Part shown: one piece after another, positions 8,570 to 16,362 of the stretch
How positions within the stretch are numbered: the first letter of the stretch is position 1
Layout of the letters: each line of letters begins with the position of its first letter
Source of the DNA: Pseudonocardia sp.
GTDB taxonomy: Bacteria > Actinomycetota > Actinomycetes > Mycobacteriales > Pseudonocardiaceae
Reading direction: 5' to 3'
DNA: 37,837 bases
Assembly: GCA_025869365.1 (NCBI GenBank)
Contig: JAOZVV010000127.1
Location: 1-37,837 of the forward strand
The notes under the pieces: generated by a model
What the model saw: the letters and a program-made list of their open reading frames with translations, nothing else
The model's database searches: none
Told to the model about the DNA's origin: nothing
Program-made: the position numbers and the translations under genes

Positions 8570-9617
8570 GCCGATGGGCGCAGACCTCCCGGGACTGGAC
8601 CCGGAGCTCGTCGGGAAGTGGCTGGCGGCGAACGTCCCCGGGCTCGACGCGCCGGTCCGCTTCACCCTCGTCGCGGGCGGCCGGTCCAACCTGACCTACC
8701 GCGTGACGGACGCCGCCGGGACGCACTACGCCCTGCGCCGGCCGCCGCTCGGCGGCGTGCTGAGCACCGCGCACGACATGGGCCGGGAGTGGCGGTTCAT
8801 CTCCGCGATGGCCCCGACGGCGGTGCCGGTCGCGCCGCCGCTGGCGTTCTGCGACGACGAGTCCGTCACCGGTGCCGGGTTCTACGTCATGGGCTTCGTG
8901 GACGGCCGGGTCCTCGCGGACCGCGCCGCGGCCGGGGAGCTGGACCCGCCCGCGCGGGCCCGGGCCGCGGAGCACGTCGTCGAGGTGCTGGCGGCGCTGC
9001 ACGCCCTGGACCCGGACGACGTCGGGCTCGGTGGCACGGCGTCGCAGGAGGGTTACGTGCAGCGCCAGCTGCGGCGCTGGAACCGGCAGGTGCACTCCTC
9101 GCTCGCCGCGGAGGACCCGGACCTCGGACAGCTCGAGGCGATCCACGACGTGCTGGCGGCGCACATCCCGGAGCAGACCCGCGGCATCGTGCACGGGGAC
9201 TACCGGCCGGGGAACCTCGCCTTCGGGCCGGACGGCTCGGTCCGGGCGGTGTTCGACTGGGAGCTCTCCACCCTGGGCGACCCGATGGCGGACCTGTCCT
9301 ACCTGGTCGCGGCCTGGCACGAGCCGGACGACGAGCCGACCGCCGGCGTCGAGCCCGGCCCCACCTCGGTACCGGGCTTCGGGAGCCGGGACGAGCTGGT
9401 GGCCCGCTACACCGCGCTGAGCGGCCGGGACGTGAGCGACCTGCCGTACTGGATCGCCTTCAACCGCTGGCGCTCCGCCTGCATCCTGGCGGGCGTGCGC
9501 GCCCGCTACCTCGCGGGCGTCATGGCGGACGACGGCTACCTCGCGGAGGCCCAGCAGTCCCGCCCGCGCCTGGGCGAGGGGGCGCAGAGGGCCCTGCAGG
9601 CCGCCGGCCTCGGCTGA
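8556..9617 (+). CDS. APH-type kinase, ACAD10/11- and LvaA-like
   Basis: A 353-residue kinase of the aminoglycoside-phosphotransferase fold. The glycine-rich N-lobe (LVAGGRSNLTYRV), Brenner motif HGDYRPGN (213-220) and metal motif DWE (234-236) are intact, so it should be active. Its sequence style (RRPPLG, STAHDMGREW, LSTLGDPMADL) is that of ACAD10/11 kinase domains and bacterial LvaA-like proteins, which phosphorylate the 4-hydroxyl of hydroxyacyl-CoA. ATG 8556 overlaps the crotonase gene by 14 bases; ATG 8574, just after that stop, is an alternative start. Unlike the first kinase it has no DUF6285 tail. Last gene of the operon. Confidence 0.88.
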   Translation: MSVVEPMGADLPGLDPELVGKWLAANVPGLDAPVRFTLVAGGRSNLTYRVTDAAGTHYALRRPPLGGVLSTAHDMGREWRFISAMAPTAVPVAPPLAFCDDESVTGAGFYVMGFVDGRVLADRAAAGELDPPARARAAEHVVEVLAALHALDPDDVGLGGTASQEGYVQRQLRRWNRQVHSSLAAEDPDLGQLEAIHDVLAAHIPEQTRGIVHGDYRPGNLAFGPDGSVRAVFDWELSTLGDPMADLSYLVAAWHEPDDEPTAGVEPGPTSVPGFGSRDELVARYTALSGRDVSDLPYWIAFNRWRSACILAGVRARYLAGVMADDGYLAEAQQSRPRLGEGAQRALQAAGLG

Positions 9618-9647
9618 GCCGTACCGCCGAGGACCACCGAGCCGAAC

Positions 9648-9696
9648 CACGAACGGGACGTTCGGGGCGATGAACGCCCCGAACGTCCCGTTCGTG
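9648..9696. terminator. Bidirectional terminator hairpin
   Basis: A perfect 22-bp stem (9648-9669 with 9675-9696) around a 5-base ATGAA loop, between the converging kinase gene (ends 9617) and the fourth binding-protein gene (ends 9702). There is no T-run, as is usual in high-GC actinobacteria. It should stop transcription in both directions. Confidence 0.85.
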
Positions 9697-9701
9697 CTGG
9701 C

Positions 9702-11255
9702 TCAGGAGCCCTTGGCCGCCTTCGCCATCCCCCGGAACTCCGGGCGGTCCGCCAGGAACGGGCGGTAGTCCAGCACCGCCGGACCCGTCGCGATCGGCGG
9801 CTTCGGGTAGTAGAGGATCACCTCGAGCGCCTCGTCCACGACCGCGCGCATCATCGTGTGCAGCGCCGTGCCGCGCGCGGCCTCGTCACTGACCCCGACG
9901 ACGTCCGCCTGCAGCTTCTCGAACTCCGGCGGCGCCGAACCGCCGGGGTTGTTGAACCCGTCCGCGGTGTAGCGCAGGGCGGTGGTCTGGGCCGGGTCGG
10001 CCCGCCCGCCCCCGACGGACGGCAGGCCGTCGCCCTCCTCGCGGACGAAGAACACGTCCGCGATCTGCGCGCTGTCCATGATCCGGATCCGCATGTCGAT
10101 CCCCACCGCGGCCAGGTAGTCCTGCAGCGCCTCGGCGTGCTTTCCCTGGTCACTGCCCGCGGAGGCGAACACCTCGAACGAGAAGCCGTCCGGGTAGCCC
10201 GCCTCGGCGAGCAACTGCTTCGCCCGCGCGGGGTCGTAGGGGTAGGGATCGTTCCCGATGGACGGGTCGTGGGCGAAGCTCCAGGCCGGCACCGGCTGCG
10301 CGTCGAGGTCGCCGAAGCCGCGGGCCAGCCCGGCGACCAGCGACTTGCGGTCGATCGCGTGCCAGAGCGCCCGCCGCACCCGCACGTCCGCGAACTGCGG
10401 CCGAGCCCGGTTGGGCTGCAGGTAGTAGAAGTTGTTCGTCCGGCCCGGGGTCACCGTGACCCCGGCGGACTGCGCCTCCGGCACCTGGTCCGGGGACAGC
10501 ACCGTCGCGTCCACCTCGCCCGTCCGCACCGCGTTCAGCCGGGTCACGGCGTCGGTGTAGATCAGCATGTCGATGCCCGCGACGCGGACGGCGCCGGGGT
10601 CCCAGTAGCCCGGCGCGGGCCGGTACTCGACCCGCGAGCCGGGTGCGTAGGACGTCACCCGGTACATGCCGGCGCCGACCGGGGCCTGGTCCAGGTCGGG
10701 CTTGTCGAACGCGGCCGGGCTCACCATGGACCCCGCCCGGTCCGAGAGGATCAGCGGCAGCGCGGCGTTCGGCGCGGAGAGGGCCAACCGCACCTGCAGC
10801 GGCCCGCTGACCTCGACCGACGCGATGCTCGCGAGCTCGGCCCGCACCGCCGAGCCCGTCACCGTCTTGGCCCGCTCGATGTTGGCCTTCACCGCGGCCG
10901 CGTCGAACGGGGTCCCGTCGTGGAACGTGACGCCGGGCCGCAGGTCGAGCTGCAGGGTCCGGCCGCCGTCGAGGGCCTCCCAGGCTGTCGCCAGCCCCGG
11001 GACCGCGCGGCCCTCGGCGTCGGTGTGGACGAGCCGGTCGTAGGTCAGGAACAGCAGCGTGTTGTCCGTGCTGGACGACGCCCGGTGCGGGTCGAACCGG
11101 CTCACCCCGATGGTGTTGGCGTAGCGGAAGATCGCCTCTGGGTCCGCCGGCCCGGCGGGCGCGGCGGCGGTGCCGGACGACGCGATCGGGGCGCACCCGG
11201 CCAGCAGCAGGGCGAGGGCGCCGGCCCCGAACGCGCGACGGGAGAGCTCCGTCAT
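9702..11255 (-). CDS. ABC transporter substrate-binding lipoprotein (family 5), copy 4
   Basis: A 517-residue solute-binding protein of the peptide/nickel (SBP_bac_5) family. The signal SRRAFGAGALALLLAGC places the lipidated cysteine at residue 21 and, unlike its three paralogues, carries a twin-arginine-like SRRAF motif, suggesting Tat export. Shared family blocks include SRFDPHRASS, FLTYDRLVH and GVTFHDGTPFDAAAVKANIE. Fourth and last in a tandem set in which each gene overlaps the next by 4 bases (ATGA at 11252-11255). Presumably delivers ligand to the permeases encoded divergently at 16363-18221. Ligand unknown; hydrophobic acids, peptides or glycosides all occur in this family. Confidence 0.92.
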   Translation of the reverse strand: MTELSRRAFGAGALALLLAGCAPIASSGTAAAPAGPADPEAIFRYANTIGVSRFDPHRASSSTDNTLLFLTYDRLVHTDAEGRAVPGLATAWEALDGGRTLQLDLRPGVTFHDGTPFDAAAVKANIERAKTVTGSAVRAELASIASVEVSGPLQVRLALSAPNAALPLILSDRAGSMVSPAAFDKPDLDQAPVGAGMYRVTSYAPGSRVEYRPAPGYWDPGAVRVAGIDMLIYTDAVTRLNAVRTGEVDATVLSPDQVPEAQSAGVTVTPGRTNNFYYLQPNRARPQFADVRVRRALWHAIDRKSLVAGLARGFGDLDAQPVPAWSFAHDPSIGNDPYPYDPARAKQLLAEAGYPDGFSFEVFASAGSDQGKHAEALQDYLAAVGIDMRIRIMDSAQIADVFFVREEGDGLPSVGGGRADPAQTTALRYTADGFNNPGGSAPPEFEKLQADVVGVSDEAARGTALHTMMRAVVDEALEVILYYPKPPIATGPAVLDYRPFLADRPEFRGMAKAAKGS

Positions 11256-12802
11256 TGTCCCGCCGTCTTCGCGACGCCCCGGAACTCCGGCCGGTCCGCG
11301 AGCCCCGGCTCGAAGCTGATCACCTGCGACGTCAGCGCCACCGGCGGCTGGGCGTAGTACAGGATGACCTCCATCGCGTCGTTCACGAAGGCGCCCGCGA
11401 GCTGGTGCAGTGCGGTGGTGCGGGCCGCGGGGTCGACGGTGCGCAGCACGGTCTCCTGCAGCCGCTCGATCTCCGGCGTGCTGTGCCCGCCCGGGTTGTT
11501 GAAGCCCGTCGGCATGTAGCGCAGCCCGGTCGTCTGGGCGGGGTCCGGCCGCCCGCCGCCCGGCCCCATCAGGAGGTCGCCCTCCTTGCGGACGAAGAAC
11601 ACGTCGGTGATCTGCTGGCCCTCGAGCACCCGGGACTTCATCGTGATGCCGACGGCCGCCAGGTCCGCGGTGATGGCCTCCGCGTGCCGCTGGACGTCCG
11701 GGCTGGTGGAGACGAGCGCCTCGAACTCGAAGCCGTTCGACAGGCCCGCCTCGGCGAGGAGCTGCTTCGCCTTCGCCGGGTCGTACGGGTAGGGGTCCGG
11801 GCCGATGGCCGGGTCGTGCGCCGGGCTCCAGTCCGGGAACGGCTGCGCGGACAGCGTGCCGTAGCCCCGGGCCAGCGCCTCGACGAGCGCGGGCCGGTTG
11901 ATCGCGTGCCACAGCGCGCGGCGGACCCGGACGTCCCCGAACTCCGAGCGGGTCCGGTTGGGCTGGAAGTACCAGAAGTTGCTGGTCCGTCCGCGGTCGA
12001 CGCGGATCCCGGCGGCCTGGGCCTCGGCGACCTGGTCCGGGCCGAGGACCGCGCCGTCGACCTGCCCGGTCCGCAGCGCGTTGAGCCGGGTGACCGGGTC
12101 CGTGAAGATGAGCAGGTCGATCCCCGCGACCTTGACGGAGTCGGGGTCCCAGTAGTTCGGCGCCGCGCGGTACTCGATCTTCGACCCCGGCTGGTAGGCG
12201 GTGACCCGGTACATGCCGGCGCCGACAGGGTTCTGGTCCAGGTCCGGGTTGTCGAACGCGGCCGGGCTGACCATCGCGCCGGCGCGGTCCGAGAGGACGA
12301 GCGGCAACGAGGCCGTGGGCGCGGACAGGACGAGTCGCACCTTGTCCGGAGCGATCACCTCGGCGGACGTGATCGGCTTGAGCTCGGGGGCCACGGCCGA
12401 GCCCTGCACGGTCTTGGCCCGCTCGATATTGGCCTTGACCGCCGCCGCGTCGAACGGGGTGCCGTCGTGGAACGCGACGCCCTGGCGCAGCGTGAGGTCG
12501 AGGGCGAGCCCGTCGGGGCTGAAGGTCCACTCGGTCGCGAGGCCCGGGATGGCCTTGCCCTCGGCGTCGGTGTGCACGAGCCGGTCGTAGGTCAGGAACA
12601 GGTGCGTGTTGTCGTTGCTGGAGGTGGCGCGGTGCGGGTCGAACCTGCTGAGCCCCACCGAGTTCGCCCAGCGGAAGATCGCGGCGGGATCGGCCGGGCC
12701 GGTCGCGGCCTCGGTCGTGCCGCCGCTGCTGATCGGGGAGCAGGCCGCGACCAGCACGGTGAGCAGGGCGACGGCGAGCAGTCGCGGGATACGCCAGGTC
12801 AT
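11252..12802 (-). CDS. ABC transporter substrate-binding lipoprotein (family 5), copy 3
   Basis: A 516-residue family-5 solute-binding lipoprotein with Sec-type signal and lipobox LVAAC (Cys21). It is clearly paralogous to its neighbours, closest by eye to copy 4: both share the ANxxGxSRFDPHRA opening, the FLTYDRLVHTDAEG block and the VGAGMYRVT block. Start and stop both sit in ATGA overlaps (12799-12802 and 11252-11255), so the set is translationally coupled. Probably a membrane-anchored receptor on the outer face of the cytoplasmic membrane. Confidence 0.92.
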   Translation of the reverse strand: MTWRIPRLLAVALLTVLVAACSPISSGGTTEAATGPADPAAIFRWANSVGLSRFDPHRATSSNDNTHLFLTYDRLVHTDAEGKAIPGLATEWTFSPDGLALDLTLRQGVAFHDGTPFDAAAVKANIERAKTVQGSAVAPELKPITSAEVIAPDKVRLVLSAPTASLPLVLSDRAGAMVSPAAFDNPDLDQNPVGAGMYRVTAYQPGSKIEYRAAPNYWDPDSVKVAGIDLLIFTDPVTRLNALRTGQVDGAVLGPDQVAEAQAAGIRVDRGRTSNFWYFQPNRTRSEFGDVRVRRALWHAINRPALVEALARGYGTLSAQPFPDWSPAHDPAIGPDPYPYDPAKAKQLLAEAGLSNGFEFEALVSTSPDVQRHAEAITADLAAVGITMKSRVLEGQQITDVFFVRKEGDLLMGPGGGRPDPAQTTGLRYMPTGFNNPGGHSTPEIERLQETVLRTVDPAARTTALHQLAGAFVNDAMEVILYYAQPPVALTSQVISFEPGLADRPEFRGVAKTAGQ

Positions 12803-14325
12803 CGGACGGTGACTCCTCGGAATTCGGGACGGTGCATGAGGCGCGGCTGCAGGCCGACGACCCTGTCGGTCTGCACGGTGATGTCCTGCGGGAACACGAC
12901 GGGGATCTCCAGGACCTGATCCACGACCTCGTCGACGAGGCGGTGCATGACCCCGGTCCGGGCGGCCTGGTCCGTCGTGGCGAGCGCCTCGCGGTGCAGC
13001 TGTTCGAGCAGCGGGGTGCTCTGCCCGCCGGGGTTGCCGAAGCCGGCGGCGGTGTAGCGCGTCGCGACCGTCATCGACGGGTCCGCGCGCGGGCCCCAGG
13101 AGGCCAGCATCGCGTCGTAGCGCTCCTGGACGAACATCAGGTCGCCCATGGTGTCCGGCGCGGCCGGGACGATCTCCATCGTGACGCCGACCGCCGCGAG
13201 CTGGCTCTGGACGGCCTCGGCGAGTGGCTGGTAGTCCGACCCGGACGGGATGACGGTGGTGAAGGACAGCCCCGTCCCCACACCCGCCTCGGCCAGCAGC
13301 CGCTTGGCGAGCTCGGGGTCGTAGCGGATCGCGTCGTCGCCGAGCGCCGGGTCGTAGGCCCAGTAGCCGGGGACGAACGGCTGGGCGGACACCGTGGCGA
13401 AGCCGCGGTAGACCCCCTGCTTGATCGCCTCGCGGTCGATCGCGTGGTTCAGCGCCCGGCGCACCCGCAGGTCGCCGAACGACGACCGCGCGCGGTTGAG
13501 CACGAAGTAGTTGAAGTTGAGCGATCCCGCGACGCCCACCTGCACGCCGGCCTGGTCAGCCTGGTCCTTCATGGCCGGCGGCACCCGCGCCGCGTCCACG
13601 ACGCCGGTGCGCACCGCGTTGAGCCGGGTCGCGGCGTCCGCGATGTGGTGGATCTCCAGCTTCTCCGAGGCCGCCGCGGCCGGGTCCCAGTAGTCGGCGT
13701 AGCGCTCGAAGCGGGTGATGCTGCCGCGCTGGTGCTCCACGATCCGGTACATGCCCGCCCCGGCCTCGACGGCGTCGAGATCGACCCCGTCCGCCAGGGC
13801 CTTCGGGCTCACCATCGCCCCGGCCCGGTCGGACAGCACCGCCGGCAGCGACGCCGACGGGTAGGACAGCTTGAGCACGGCGGTGCGCGGATCACGGACC
13901 TCCACCGTCGCGACGGGATCGAGCTCCGTGCGGACCGCCGAGCCCTGCACCGTCTTGGCCCGTTCGACGTTGACCTTCACCGCGTTCGCGTCGAACGGGG
14001 TGCCGTCGTGGAAGGTCACCCCCTGGCGCAGGTCGAGCCGCAGCGTCTGCGCGTCCTCCCACGTCCAGGCGGTGGCGAGCCCGGGGACGGGATCGCCCTC
14101 CGGGGACTGGTGGACCAGCCGGTCGTAGGCCGGGAACAGGGTGACGCCGTCCTGGCTGATGCTCGCGCGGTGCGGGTCGAGCCGGCTGGGCGTGAGCTCG
14201 TAGGCGTAGCGGAACGTGCCGGGCACACCGCTCGCGCCCGATCCCGAGGAGGAGATCGGGGCGCAGGCGGCGACCAGCACGCCGGCGAGCGCTACCAGCA
14301 GCGGCGGGAGGAGCCGTCGCCTCAT
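12799..14325 (-). CDS. ABC transporter substrate-binding lipoprotein (family 5), copy 2
   Basis: A 508-residue family-5 solute-binding lipoprotein. Signal MRRRLLPPLLVALAGVLVAA precedes Cys21. It has diverged more from copies 3 and 4: the block after the lipobox reads FRYAYELTPSRLDPHRAS, and the mid-protein binding-cleft region differs. That divergence suggests different ligand preference while sharing one permease complex. ATG 14325 overlaps the stop of copy 1 (ATGA). Confidence 0.92.
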   Translation of the reverse strand: MRRRLLPPLLVALAGVLVAACAPISSSGSGASGVPGTFRYAYELTPSRLDPHRASISQDGVTLFPAYDRLVHQSPEGDPVPGLATAWTWEDAQTLRLDLRQGVTFHDGTPFDANAVKVNVERAKTVQGSAVRTELDPVATVEVRDPRTAVLKLSYPSASLPAVLSDRAGAMVSPKALADGVDLDAVEAGAGMYRIVEHQRGSITRFERYADYWDPAAAASEKLEIHHIADAATRLNAVRTGVVDAARVPPAMKDQADQAGVQVGVAGSLNFNYFVLNRARSSFGDLRVRRALNHAIDREAIKQGVYRGFATVSAQPFVPGYWAYDPALGDDAIRYDPELAKRLLAEAGVGTGLSFTTVIPSGSDYQPLAEAVQSQLAAVGVTMEIVPAAPDTMGDLMFVQERYDAMLASWGPRADPSMTVATRYTAAGFGNPGGQSTPLLEQLHREALATTDQAARTGVMHRLVDEVVDQVLEIPVVFPQDITVQTDRVVGLQPRLMHRPEFRGVTVR

Positions 14326-15905
14326 TTTCGGACACCTAGTTTCTGGAAGTTGATCTGACCTGTCACCAGCGTCTCGAAGCCGGCGATCTTCTCGCCCGTC
14401 GCGATGACGGACTCGTCCATCACGATCGGGACCTGGAACGCCTGTTCGACGAGCTCGCCGACGGCGTCGTGGATCTTGTCGGCGCGGACGGCGGGATCGA
14501 GGCTGTCCAGCGCCTGCTTCTGCAGCTCCTCCAGGCGCGGGGTGGTCTGCCGTCCCGGGTTGGAGAAGCCGGTCGAGGTGAACTGGAGCCCGATCGTCAT
14601 CGACGGGTCCGGGCGCCCGCCCCACTGGGAGACCAGGGCGTCGCCCTGCTGCTGGGTGTAGTAGACATCGGCGGTCTGGGCGGCCTCGACGTTGCGGATG
14701 TTGGCCTTGATCCCCACCTCGGCCAGCATGTTCTGCAGGGCCTCACCGGCCTGGGTGTAGGTCGACAGCGCGGTCACCAGCATCTCGAACTCGAAGCCGT
14801 CGGGCAGGCCTGCCTCGGCGAGCAGCTGCTTCGCCTTCGCCGGGTCGTGCTTGTAGAAGTCACCCGGGAAGGCCGGGTTGTAGGCGTAGTAGTTCGGCGG
14901 GAACGGCTGCACGGTCGGTTGGGCCGCACCGAAGTAGATGCCCTGTGCGATCGCGTTGCGGTCCACCGCGTAGTTCAGGGCCTGGCGCACCTTCGGGTTG
15001 CCGAACTCCGCCCGGGCCCGGTTCAGGTAGAGCACCAGGTAGGTCAGGGTGGTGGCCCGGTGCACGGTGACGCCGGGGAGCCCGCTCGCCTCCGGGACGA
15101 GGCGGCCGGACAGCAGCGCGACGTCGACCTCGCCGGTCCGCATCGCGTTCATCCGGGTGACCTCGTCCGGCAGGATCCGCAGCTCGAGGTTGCGGACGCC
15201 GACGACCCCGGAGTCCCAGTAGTCGTCGTTGCGCACGTAGGAGATCACGTCGCCGGGGCGGTAGTCCGCCACCTTGTACATCCCGGTGCCGACGGGCTTG
15301 AGGTCCAGGTCCGGGTTGGTGAACGCGGCCGGGCTGACCATGCAGCCCGCGCGGTGGGAGAGCAGCCCGAGCAGGGCGCTGTTGCGCTGGCTCAGGCGCA
15401 GCACCGCGGTCTCGGGGTCCGGCACCTCGACGGTCTCGATCGAGGCCAGGTCGGACTTCACCGACGACCCCTCCACCGTCTTGGCCCGCTCGATGTTCGC
15501 CTTGACCGCCGACGCGTCGAACGGGGTGCCGTCGTGGAAGCGGACGCCCTCGCGGATGTCCAGCTTGAGCGTCAGACCCTCGTCCTGCCACTCCCACGCC
15601 GTGGCGAGGCCCGGGATGGGGTCGCCCGCGGCGTTCAGGTGGATCAGCCGGTCGTAGACGGGTGCGAGGAAGCGGATGTCCTGGCCGTTGGTGGAGCGGT
15701 GCGGGTCGAACCGGCTGGGCCCGACGGCATCCGCGTAGCGGATCGTGCCCTCGGGGTCCAGGTCGGCGTTCGCGACGGTCTCCGAGGAGCCCCCGGAGGC
15801 GCCGCCGCCCGCGGGTGCGATGGGCGAGCAGGCCGCGACGAGGGTCGTGGCGAGAAGTCCCGACAGCACCGCCGTGAGCACGTGTCGGACATGACGGACG
15901 GACAT
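14322..15905 (-). CDS. ABC transporter substrate-binding lipoprotein (family 5), copy 1
   Basis: A 527-residue family-5 solute-binding lipoprotein, promoter-proximal member of the tandem set. Lipobox LVAAC gives Cys26, followed by a Gly/Ser-rich linker and the shared block SRFDPHRST. ATG 15905 was chosen because it starts a proper signal peptide and has AGGA about 7 bases upstream (minus strand); an upstream in-frame ATG at 15968 would bury the signal. The leader upstream contains three adjacent inverted repeats (15930-15999). Confidence 0.92.
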   Translation of the reverse strand: MSVRHVRHVLTAVLSGLLATTLVAACSPIAPAGGGASGGSSETVANADLDPEGTIRYADAVGPSRFDPHRSTNGQDIRFLAPVYDRLIHLNAAGDPIPGLATAWEWQDEGLTLKLDIREGVRFHDGTPFDASAVKANIERAKTVEGSSVKSDLASIETVEVPDPETAVLRLSQRNSALLGLLSHRAGCMVSPAAFTNPDLDLKPVGTGMYKVADYRPGDVISYVRNDDYWDSGVVGVRNLELRILPDEVTRMNAMRTGEVDVALLSGRLVPEASGLPGVTVHRATTLTYLVLYLNRARAEFGNPKVRQALNYAVDRNAIAQGIYFGAAQPTVQPFPPNYYAYNPAFPGDFYKHDPAKAKQLLAEAGLPDGFEFEMLVTALSTYTQAGEALQNMLAEVGIKANIRNVEAAQTADVYYTQQQGDALVSQWGGRPDPSMTIGLQFTSTGFSNPGRQTTPRLEELQKQALDSLDPAVRADKIHDAVGELVEQAFQVPIVMDESVIATGEKIAGFETLVTGQINFQKLGVRK

Positions 15906-15929
15906 ATTTCCTGGGTCCACCTTCCGGTT

Positions 15930-15999
15930 CCGCAACATTGCGGGTGGCGGATCGCTCTGCGCTGGCACCCATTCGGTGCCGATATGACGCGGGCGTCAT
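15930..15999. promoter_or_regulatory. Three adjacent inverted repeats in the binding-protein leader
   Basis: CCGCAA-CA-TTGCGG (15930-15943), GGCACC-CATTC-GGTGCC (15964-15980) and ATGACGC-GG-GCGTCAT (15984-15999) follow each other just upstream of the first binding-protein gene. The outer two look like protein-binding palindromes; the middle one could form an RNA hairpin. The rest of the 457-base divergent gap holds the regulon site and a promoter at 16147-16192 and another palindrome, GACCCGCGGGTC (16205-16216). No credible gene was seen in it. Confidence 0.45.
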
Positions 16000-16134
16000 T
16001 CTGGGCACGTTTCGGACGTACTGGCAAGGGCGGATCTGTCGGACAGGGAGGACGGGGGACGTGACCGTGACGATCGGACGTCCGGGCGCAGGCGTCGCCG
16101 AACGTGCAGGTCCGCAGCTCAGGAGCGTATCGCT

Positions 16135-16150
16135 ACGAAACGGTCGTTGA
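16135..16150. promoter_or_regulatory. Possible weak secondary operator copy
   Basis: ACGAAACGGTCGTTGA contains AACGGTCGTT, one mismatch from the AACGATCGTT core of site B. The two cores are exactly 40 bases apart, about four helical turns, and this copy overlaps the -35 region of the permease promoter. Overall it differs from the 16-mer at four positions, so it is only a candidate. Confidence 0.3.
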
Positions 16151-16175
16151 CCCCAGACGGGCGGCAGGCTACTTT
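16147..16175 (+). promoter_or_regulatory. Promoter of the permease/ATPase operon
   Basis: TTGACC (16147-16152), 17-base spacer, TACTTT (16170-16175). The regulon operator starts one base after the -10, covering the predicted start point, as at site A. The leader to the first permease GTG is about 180 bases. Confidence 0.6.
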
Positions 16176-16176
16176 A

Positions 16177-16192
16177 TGAACGATCGTTAAGT
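16177..16192 (-). promoter_or_regulatory. TetR-type operator, site B
   Basis: TGAACGATCGTTAAGT, the exact reverse complement of site A (16 of 16). Core AACGATCGTT at 16179-16188. It lies in the divergent region between the four binding-protein genes and the permease/ATPase operon and could control either or both; the + strand promoter beside it is the clearer target. Confidence 0.75.
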
Positions 16193-16362
16193 TCATCTCT
16201 AGTGGACCCGCGGGTCAGGCAACATTCCGCCGCGGGTTGATTCGGTGTGCGCGGTAATTGCTTTCCGTGCTGCCCGGAATCGACCGACGCCACACCTTCC
16301 GTCACCGCGAGGTGGCTTTCCCCCACACTCGCGACACCGATGTCCGTTGGGAGGCGCAGCCC

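Noticed and set aside
1795-9617. APH-fold proteins as aminoglycoside resistance genes
   Set aside because: Sequence style and context (CoA ligases, crotonase, dehydrogenases, DUF6285 tail) fit hydroxyacyl-CoA kinases.
15906-16362. Riboswitch in the importer leader region
   Set aside because: Short palindromes are present, but no recognised riboswitch core or conserved loop pattern was seen.
16258-16362. 35-residue N-terminal extension of the first permease
   Set aside because: The added segment is polar and unlike family starts, while GTG 16363 has a good ribosome site directly before the first membrane helix.
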